64,000 nt of DNA from assembly GCA_000733355.1 (NCBI GenBank), contig JNVV01000007.1:618624-682623 (forward strand). Reading direction: 5' to 3'. Every line of letters starts with the position of its first letter. Position 1 is the stretch's first letter. The stretch comes from Falciphora oryzae (lineage: Eukaryota > Ascomycota > Sordariomycetes > Magnaporthales > Magnaporthaceae). The position numbers were made by a program, and so were the translations under genes. Under the pieces are notes generated by a model. That model saw nothing but the letters and a program-made list of their open reading frames with translations. It was not told where the DNA came from and made no database searches. Positions 56,891-64,000 of this stretch are shown in pieces.

Positions 56891-57552
56891 TGTCGTGACG
56901 GTGCGGACATGCGTGCCCAGGCGGGATGGCGGTTGGGGAAGGAGGACGAAGCCAAAAAAGAAAGTCAGGCAGAGGCAACGCGGAAGAGACGAGGTCTCTA
57001 AGGGAAAAGAACGGAGATGTGGGAGGAAGGGGGAGAAGAGGAGATTCACAATTCTCAAGCACTGGGGCCCTGGCCCAAATTGATGAAAGGTCCAGATACC
57101 TTGGGTGTGGGCGAGGGCGAGACTGTGAGGCTCTCCTCACCCTGGTCTCATATCCAATATTCGTCCGGTCTCTAGCAATTGGGCGTTGGAAGCTGCAAGC
57201 AAACAAACAATCAGGTGCCTTTTACCAGACGACAAAGGCTGGTGCCTGGAGAAGGTGGTCCGAACCAGTAACGACAGGAAGGAGCGTCCATGGGATGGGA
57301 ATTACCCACTCCATCCGATCTCTATCAACTCCCCCGAGCTGCCACATGGAAATCCGTGTTTGCGCCCTAACGGAAACCAGAAACCAAAATGCTAGTCTTC
57401 ATCATCGCCAAGAAAATATTAGCGATAAAGATCCGCTACTGCACCTCCGTGTTTACGTGCAGTCAACTAACTCTTCTTGCCTTGCCAGTATTAGTACAAC
57501 CCTCACCTCGTCCTCATCCTACAATCAGGTACCTTCCCGTCAACCCCCACCC
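56891..57552. other. Intergenic region between the WG-rich gene and CoaE
   Basis: Upstream region of the WG-rich gene and 3' flank of CoaE, both minus strand. Nothing else recognised. Confidence 0.45.
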
Positions 57553-58416
57553 CTACAGCTTCGCCCTCTCCTTTTCCTCCAGCTCCTTCCACCTGCGGTT
57601 GATGCGCTTGTTCTGCCAGAAGTTCCACGCCCCGACCGCCACGCCGAGCGACGGGCACAGCAGCAGCACCCAGCTCCACCACGCCGGGCTGCGCGCGTAG
57701 ATCTCGTCGACCGCCCGCGCCACCTCGCGCTCCAGCTCGGCCCTGTCGCCGTCGTTCCACACCACGACGCCCCTGCCGCGACCCCTCGCCTCGCACCGCC
57801 TGGCCTTGTCGCGCACGTCGCCCTGCGACCGCACCCGGTTCTCGGCGTCCTGCTGCGACAGGTGCGGGTCGCGCGCCCGGAGCCGCGCCATCTGCACCGC
57901 CGGGTCCCTGACCGCCACCACGGCCACGGCCCCGCATATCAGGTCCATGCTGGCCTCGAACAGGAGCGGCACGTCGAGCACCACGGCCCGGTGGCCCGAG
58001 AGGTAGTGCCGCAGCAGCGCCTTGTACATGGCTCGCCGCACCGCCGGGTGCACGATGCCGTTGAGCGCCGCCCGGTCCGCCCGCCGCTCCGGCTCGTCGC
58101 CAAAGACACGCCGCCCCAGCACCGCGCGGTTGATGGGGCGTCCGTACTTGTCCTCCCGCACCCGTTCCCTTTTGGGCACCGGCCCAGCCGCCGGCACGCC
58201 GTCTTCGCCCTCGGGGATTGGTGGGAGCAGGAGGTCCGGCGTGGAGGGTCCAAAGTGTGCCACGATTGCCTTGTAGCCCGAAGTCCCCGGCTCGACGACC
58301 TGGCGGGCAAGGAGGTCCGCGTCGACAATTGGCATAGAGTATGGCGGCGACGAGAGCAAAGCCGACACGGTCGACTTACCTGTCGCGATGGAGCCGGTAA
58401 GACCAATGAGCAGCAT
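57553..58416 (-). CDS. CAB5: Dephospho-CoA kinase with C-terminal membrane segment (Cab5 type)
   Basis: Phosphorylates the 3'-OH of dephospho-CoA, the last step of CoA synthesis. One exon, 287 aa, from the ATG at 58416; in-frame codons further upstream are not family-like. The P-loop GLTGSIATGKST is at residues 5-16, followed by PIVDADLLARQVVEPG with the conserved DAD. LGRRVFGDEPERRALN-like text (with RRADRAALNGIVHPAVRRAM) is the substrate region, then VVLDVPLLFEAS and the Arg-containing lid VRDPAVQMARLRARDPHLSQQDAENRVRSQ without its flanks. About residues 245-270 (SWVLLLCPSLGVAVGAW) are hydrophobic and followed by a basic tail. This suggests anchoring to the ER or mitochondrial outer membrane. 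Confidence 0.93.
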   Translation of the reverse strand: MLLIGLTGSIATGKSTVSALLSSPPYSMPIVDADLLARQVVEPGTSGYKAIVAHFGPSTPDLLLPPIPEGEDGVPAAGPVPKRERVREDKYGRPINRAVLGRRVFGDEPERRADRAALNGIVHPAVRRAMYKALLRHYLSGHRAVVLDVPLLFEASMDLICGAVAVVAVRDPAVQMARLRARDPHLSQQDAENRVRSQGDVRDKARRCEARGRGRGVVVWNDGDRAELEREVARAVDEIYARSPAWWSWVLLLCPSLGVAVGAWNFWQNKRINRRWKELEEKERAKL

Positions 58417-59625
58417 GGTGCGACTTTGATGTTGTGCGCTTCCCGGTGGATTTTTGTGCCGCTTCGATATGTCCAATGACGTGATGTTGCACGCCGACAG
58501 CAGAAGGAGGTAGCCGCAGTTTGAAGTCAATTGAAAGCCACAATGTCGTGTAGCTTCTAGGATCGCACAGTCGTTTCCAGGATGCTGGCTTGGGTTCGGC
58601 TCGGGCTGTTTTTAATCTACGTTCTATCTCCTGCCATGGAGCTGTTTTTGAGCATGAACAATGGAGTTCATGTGAAAAAGCACGACCGGGCGTGAACTAA
58701 GGTGGGGGTGATCGGGGAGGAGACGTTGGGGAATCAGCTCGGCTCGCTGGCGTGATCTGCAGGGATTCAGGTGGGGACCCCACGCCATCGGCCCAGCGGA
58801 CGTGCGGGCCGAGGTCTGTCTTGGCATGACCCTTGTTCCCCGGCCACCAAGTAATCGTGCTTCGGACCAGGGCTCATGCTGCACTTGAGCCTCAACCCGA
58901 CGACATGCCATCTCAACAGCGGTGTGCTGCCAGACTTGTTAAACTTGTCGCGTTCGCATACCTAGAAACCTCTTGGCTTTTGAACTAGTTGCTCTATTCT
59001 ACCCTCGAAAATCATCGATAGAGACCAAAGAAATCTGTCATCTCTCGCCATGTGTTATCTGCTGTCCTAAAATGAGACTTCAACGAACCGATCCCCTCAA
59101 GCTTCGCCGCGAGAATTGATTCTTGCGCCTTTAGTTTCGCAAAAATAGCGAGCATCCGTGCTTTGAGTCCAAGGCCAATATCCACCAGCAACATTCTTTA
59201 ACCGATTCCGATCGAGAACTCAAAGACGAGAACAGACCTGATCCGGGATAAATCGAGGGGTCTGTCTTGTGTCGCTTCTCGTAGCTAGCAAGCATGTTAG
59301 ACTCAATGGGAGCTCTTGTTGTTTCTTTGCGTAACTCTCGTACCTCAACTTCTGGAGAAACCGATATCCTGCAAGGGATCAAAAGTTCGGACCTGACAAG
59401 GGTATCTGCGGCATATCCTGACTGCGCTGAATATTAGCCAGCTAACTTCTGAATGATGACACGGGGTTCGCGATAGATCCTGACCGTGGTGTGGTTGTTG
59501 ATCGTGGTGATAAGGTCTGGTTTCGATAATGTGATCTGCCGAGCATCACATATCGTTGACTTTTCGAGACTGACCAGCGTTTTCTTGGTTTTGCATTGCT
59601 TCGAAAGACCGAAGCACAAGAAAAA
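58417..59625. other. Intergenic region upstream of CoaE
   Basis: 1.2 kb, more AT-rich than average from about 58,930 to 59,600. Short ORFs only, none supported. Confidence 0.45.
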
Positions 59626-60654
59626 TCAGTTCGGAAGGCGGACGGCATAAAAGTAGCCCTCCGGGGCCATGTGCCACCTCCACTCTCTTCCCATGCGGTC
59701 GATAGAATACCGGCTGCGCATTGTCCAGTTGCCATCCAGCTCGCGACACATGTACATGCGAGACGGGTTGTCATCAGCCGGCTTAAAATCCTGCGGTTCA
59801 AAGGATTTGTTTGCATAAGCCACCTCCATCTGCTCTGCAGCATACTCGGTACCGGTGCGACCAATGCCGCACGCAGGTTCGGGCCAAGCACCAGAGTTAC
59901 CTTGGAGGATCATTCCCGGCTGGCCCGCGACTGCCGCCGGCATGGCAGTCATTCCGGGTGCGACCGCCATTCCAGGTGCAACGGCCACTCCAGATCCGAC
60001 AGCCATTCCGGGTCCAACCGACATTCCCGGGCCCATGGCCATTCCTGAAGCAACGGCCATCGGGGGGCCGGCAGGCATCATCATAGGAGTCGAGGGAATC
60101 GGCTGCTGAAGAATGACAGGAGGTCCTGTGACGGAAGCGACGGGGGCCGGGATCTGGACAGCGCCCTGAATAATCACTTGTCAGCCGGCATACTCCTAGA
60201 TTCAGAGCGGGCGAGACGATGGTCCAACTCCCAAGTCTCAGAGCTGAGGCAGGTGGGCGGATAGAAGACACAGTCCAGGCCGATGTGAGCCGCTCTAGCC
60301 ACTCGGCTTTCTCCGCGGCGCGCGAGGCTGGGCGGCTTCAGACGGAATGCGCTACTCTGTTTCTGAACTTGCAGTGAAAAATAAGGGACCGCAGACCGGC
60401 ATCGGGATTGGGGCGGCCATGATCGGAGGCTGGAAGACAGGGCCCATTGCCACATGGATTCCAGGATGGGGGATCATGACGGCGGGTGGGCTCTGAACAC
60501 TGACGGAGATGGCAGGCTGGGCAGCCACGAGTCCAGGAGGATCGAAGCGCGGGCGATGGATGTGCGTCATGGGGCCAAAGGTCGTGTCGGGCACTTGGGG
60601 CTGGTAGTTCATGCCCAGGTTGGGCGGTCCGGCGTTCTGATAGTCGGCAGCCAT
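59626..60654 (-). CDS. Uncharacterised Pro/Met/Gly-rich protein with an ordered C-terminus
   Basis: Exons (minus strand) 60654..60397 and 60165..59626 give about 265 aa. The acceptor is well supported (branch GGCTGAC, acceptor ATTCAG). The donor GTCTGC at 60396 is inferred, giving the smooth join PIPMP|GAVQIPAPV. The N-terminal 175 residues are Pro-, Val- and Met-rich, with repeated GMAVAPGMAV units at about residues 112-145. The C-terminal 65 residues look folded: EQMEVAYANKSFEPQDFKPAD, SRMYMCRELDGNWTMRSRYS and MAPEGYFYAVRLPN. No known domain, signal peptide or membrane helix is recognised. Similar 'W..xxGYFYAVRL' ends occur in other fungal hypothetical proteins as I recall. The intron (231 nt) is long for this window, so the donor may be wrong. 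Confidence 0.6.
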
Positions 60655-62359
60655 TTTGTCTCTCTGGCTGATTGGCTTGCGATTGGGTTCTGGATGGGCG
60701 GGCTGGTTGCCTGGCGAGGTACAGAGCGGCGATAACTGCCCTGATGGAATTGAAGATGCAAGATTTTGTGATAGTCGAGGCTGGGTGGGCAAATTTGGAG
60801 AGCGACCTCAAGGCGGAAGGTGTTTGTGGGAGCAGGTAGACTTCCTCGATCTGAGTTTTTGAGAGGAAGAAATCGGCTGAACTAGCTGATTCCTTGGGTC
60901 CTCCGAGGAAAAAAGTGCGGCTCCGGCAGTGAATATGGAAAAGGGTTGGCACGGTGGAAGTGAACGAGGTCTGAAGCCGGAACTCAAGAGTAAAACGGGC
61001 TTGGAGAGACGAAGAGATGGGCGGGAGAGAGCCTCCGTTTGAGGCGCTGGCCCCACTTCTAACCTCTTCTGGCACAACCTCGGAGAAGACATCTCGGCTC
61101 TTTAAACCGTCCGAATAGGGAAGTGGCGAAGCAGACGGTGCTTTGCTTTGGCAAGGTGGCATGTAGGTGACGGGAGAGTAAGGAGGAGGTGTACGGGGAT
61201 GTGGAGGAGAGTCGAGGCGAAGAGCGGAGAGATGGAACCCACTATTGGTGCCAAAGCAAGCTCGCTCGTCCGCCACTCGTGGCCTTCGACATAACCAGGA
61301 TGGAAACGGTACGGGTTGTTGCCTCGAGGGTCGTCCTCCATCCAGACTGCCGCAAAGGGGAAGCAAGGAAGACAGCCGAAACACATTGTAGCGTCGTGGG
61401 GATCTTTTTCGGGCTTCTTTTGGCAGGAGATCGGTGCTCTGGCTAAGCTGGCTGCATCCAGATACAACTTGTGGGTGCAAAGAGTAGGTAGTGCTAAGAG
61501 GGATCTGAGTAGTAGCAAAAAGAAATAGGGGACGGAGTAAGGAATCCAGCCGAATTCAAAAGGAGGTAGGTGCATACACCAGACGAAAGCAGGCAGCAGG
61601 GACAACAGAGTAGACCGCATCCCCGGTCAGCCCCCGCTACCTACAATGGACTCTAGATCTAAAGCATTGACAGTCCGTTGAAAAACCTCATGCCCCAATA
61701 TCCGAAGCTGGACCTGCTTTTCCGAGTAGCATCACGAACGTCGACGAGGCGACCTGGATTATCACCAAAGGAATCCCTTGGATGTGCTATCGCTGCGATG
61801 GTGGACACAAACATGTGGAAATAGACTGGCCTGTTCATCGGCCTCGATGCTAGCTTACAAGCACAACCTAGACGCCCGAGCATGAACAGTGATAAAGATC
61901 ATGTCAAATCGTTGGGAAATCCAAGTCCATTGCGGAATCAAACGCCCAACCCACGCCCTTCCACGCTCGACCGGGCGTGATACGATGCATGCATACGGCC
62001 CGCCCCCGTTCTAAAATACAACCGCCAGAGAGGAGTAGAGATATTCACCATAGTGTGTGAGATAGATGCCCCGCTTGTATGCCCCAGCCGGATCTACCAA
62101 AAAGGAAAAGCATTGGATTTCCTTGCACATCAGCAGGGAGATGAAGAGCCCGCGTCGGGCGCACCCGAAGCGCTCCCCTTATTAACATTGTCGCCCACGT
62201 CACAACGGATAGATGGGTGGATATATGAATTTTTACACAGCGCCAGAACAGAACGCCCGGCTGAATAATGGTCTAGAGAAGGTGGGGTAATGGTAGTTGG
62301 TAAAAAAAAGTCGAACTGCCCAGGTCTTGTAGGCTGTTGCTGCGAGAATTAAACCTTGC
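60655..62359. other. Intergenic region between the unknown gene and TIM23
   Basis: Open frames on the minus strand (60,338-61,480 and 61,102-61,620) are long only because stops are rare; they have no domain. The latter holds a CFGCLPCFPF stretch but nothing conclusive. 61,640-62,230 is without signals. Confidence 0.45.
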
Positions 62360-63144
62360 TTATAGGGACACCCTCTCCTCATCCGGGGATGATTCGAATG
62401 TTTTACGTGCCACCTATTATCGTGTTCGTTAGTATGGAGACTGCAGGTCGGGATCACAGACAGGGGGAAACTGAGGATAACAGAGCAGCAACATACCGCC
62501 CAGACTCCCGCAACAGACCCAACAATTCCTCCAGAGATCATCATTGGCCGCAAACCGCGGGTGCTCTTGAATAGCATGCCGCTCAGCGTGCCGGCGGCGA
62601 TCGAGTTGGAAGCGTCGTGCTTACCACGGAGGTAGCCAAAGTACGAGTTGAAGAGGTTGTAAACGATGGCGACGACGCCACCCGAGTTGCCCAGGAAGGG
62701 ACCGCGGCGGGTGACGGCGTTGAGGACCGAGTTGAGTCGCAGTTTGGGGGGCTGGCCGGCGGATCTGCGCAGGCCCTCCTGCAACCCCCACGCTCCACCG
62801 AGACCTAGGGCAGTCAGGTATGTGATGCCGGTGCCGTAGCAGAGGTCGTCGCTCCAGCCGCGCGAGGGTATGACGGACTGCGAGCCGGGAAGGTCGGACA
62901 GCACTGAGTCCTCGAGCGTGATGTAATCTAGCGCATCCTTGTTGAGACCGGCGAGGGGGTGCAGCTGCGACGGGTCGGCGAACGAGGAGCTGCCGATGAA
63001 AGCGTCGACGCCTTGGGGTTGTGACGAGTCGAAGAGGGGTAACTGCCGCGGCGCTCCCGTGTCTGGAGATGGAGCCGTCGGCGTAGGTGTGGAGGATTTT
63101 TGTGAATCGGACTTGCGCCCGGTCAGGGTCTCCCAGACGGACAT
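62360..63144 (-). CDS. TIM23: Tim23, channel subunit of the mitochondrial inner-membrane translocase
   Basis: Pore-forming subunit of the TIM23 presequence translocase. Exons (minus strand) 63144..62497 and 62413..62360 give 233 aa. The join is AGVWA|VARKTFESSPDEERVSL; the intron has GTATGT, branch TACTAACG and acceptor AATAG. Residues 1-100 are the hydrophilic intermembrane-space part, ending in SVIPSRGWSDDLCYGTG. Four hydrophobic helices follow with the Tim17/22/23 pattern of small residues: GTGITYLTALGLGGAWG, NSGGVVAIVYNLFNSYFG, AAGTLSGMLFKSTRG and GGIVGSVAGVWA. Length agrees with fungal Tim23. It is divergent from a partial gene at 63640. Confidence 0.96.
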
Positions 63145-63639
63145 TTTGTGTGGGTGTTTTTTTCTCTCCTTGCTCTCCAGCTAAGCTCAGGGAATAGCAC
63201 ACAAGAAACGAAGGCAGCCCCTCCAGGCTCCTGCGACGGTTGCCCGCGATGGTATTTGTCGGATTGAAAAGATAGATATCCGCACGAGGAATGGGTCAGC
63301 AGGCCGTCGAGAACAGAGGTGGTGTGTGGTTGAACTTGGTATCGCGGTTTCGCCTTTTCGGTTCCGCAGCCTCGACAGAAAAAAAAATTAATTGGTTTGT
63401 CCGGCGGGCGCGGCGGGCGATGACGGCGCGACCTGGTCTGTGCCGATGGAGGTTTTGTGGGTCCGTTATGTAAACTAGCCGCTTTGAGGGGTAAGGTGAG
63501 CCAGCTCAACGACTCAGGCCCACCGAAAATTCAGGAGGGACAATACGATGGAGGGGCAGCGCTGGAAGCTCCCCTGAAAAAGACTTGGCCAAGAAGAGAG
63601 TAGAGAACGAACAAAACAACATTGGCGACCGCCTTCAAG
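63145..63639. other. Divergent TIM23/partial-gene promoter region
   Basis: 495 bp of shared upstream DNA. No recognisable element beyond short A-runs near 63,380. Confidence 0.4.
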
Positions 63640-64000
63640 ATGGAGGGCATCAACCCGCCAGATTTGGGCGATCCCCAAGTCAACGCCAACAACATCATAG
63701 CATGGCTGGAAGAGCAACCTGAGGCCTCTTTGACACTGTGGGTGGACCGGGCTGTATATACAGATACAGTATGCCCTTTGCTAGTATAAAAAGGGAAAGA
63801 GTGGTTCGGCTGACGTAGAAAATCATCTGCGTACGGTAGCCGCTCACAAGAACTCTATGAGCGGCTGCTCGCCGGGGCCTCGCAGCCGCGCCACTCGTCG
63901 GTGCTGGCTTGCACACGGCTCTGCGGCTTTGTCCAGCACTGCGCAAAGTCTCGCCACGCCTCGGTGAGGGGCTGGGCCTTTTCTGAGCCTACGTCCATGA
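63640..64000 (+). CDS. Start of an unidentified gene (runs off the window)
   Basis: ATG at 63640 begins MEGINPPDLGDPQVNANNII. Exons 63640..63737 and 63840..64000 are inferred: donor GTGGGT, branch GGCTGACG, acceptor ACGGTAG. The join reads PEASLTLRSQELYERLLAG and stays open to the end of the window. An alternative donor GTATGC at 63763 gives a frame that stops early, so it was not used. The sequence looks helical and soluble (LYERLLAGASQPRHSSVLACTR). I do not recognise the family; too little is present. Confidence 0.6.

Noticed and set aside
60338..61480. 380-codon minus-strand ORF
   Set aside because: Serine/proline-rich with no domain; it overlaps the unknown gene's first exon in another frame and its leader.
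61102..61620. Small minus-strand ORF with CFGCLPCFPF and hydrophobic segments
   Set aside because: No recognised family, no convincing start or splice support; too weak to call a gene.
1..64000. Biosynthetic cluster around the P450, SDR and EBP genes
   Set aside because: These are separated by housekeeping genes and no core enzyme (PKS, NRPS, terpene cyclase) is present.
1..64000. tRNA, rRNA or CRISPR
   Set aside because: I saw no cloverleaf with a convincing GTTCRANYC box, no rRNA blocks and no spaced direct repeats. A tRNA scan would be decisive.

Overview
The window is fungal nuclear DNA, most likely from a filamentous ascomycete of the class Sordariomycetes. It is GC-rich with strong G/C preference at third codon positions. 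Introns are short (about 45 to 250 nt), with GTRNGT-like donors, CTRAY branch sites and YAG acceptors. Several proteins have the form usual in Pezizomycotina: a short Mmm1, a fused GARS-AIRS enzyme, a Vrg4-type GDP-mannose transporter and a DUF1749 hydrolase. I cannot name genus or species. Exon boundaries were built by hand: each junction was chosen so that the reading frame and the family sequence continue across it.

Layout. 1-4.7 kb: 5' end of VPS45 (minus), MMM1 (plus) and RCE1 (minus). 4.7-8.8 kb: a long region without recognised genes that ends in a pyrimidine-rich leader. 8.8-12.2 kb: a large serine-rich membrane protein (plus). 14.3-16.3 kb: an MBOAT lysophospholipid acyltransferase of the ALE1 type (minus). 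17.7-23.5 kb: an SDR oxidoreductase, a GDP-mannose transporter and ARL3 (all plus). 23.9-26.4 kb: exosome subunit RRP45 (minus) and spliceosome factor CWC15 (plus), divergent. 26.6-27.0 kb: an AT-rich foldback element made of two identical 180-bp inverted arms. 27.3-33.5 kb: an EBP-type sterol isomerase (plus), a DUF1749 hydrolase (minus) and TTI1 (plus). 36.6-46.7 kb: an amino-acid permease, an ARK1/PRK1-type kinase, a small cysteine protein and a cytochrome P450 (all plus). 47.1-52.3 kb: ADE5,7 (minus) and eIF5 (plus), divergent. 53.2-63.1 kb: a Gly/Trp/Asn-rich disordered protein, dephospho-CoA kinase, an unknown protein and TIM23 (all minus). 63.6-64 kb: the start of an unknown gene (plus).

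Most genes are unrelated housekeeping functions, as is normal for a fungal chromosome. They cover ER and mitochondrial lipid or protein traffic (MMM1, ALE1, TIM23, RCE1, VPS45, ARL3, VRG4), RNA metabolism (RRP45, CWC15, eIF5), PIKK assembly (TTI1), CoA and purine synthesis, and sterol metabolism. I see no biosynthetic cluster, CRISPR array, rRNA or convincing tRNA. The observations most worth a second look are the perfect inverted-repeat element, the WG/GW-rich protein with a hydrophobic tail in the adjacent frame just past its stop, the four-base exon needed to join the P450, and the EBP-type isomerase with a GC-AG intron.
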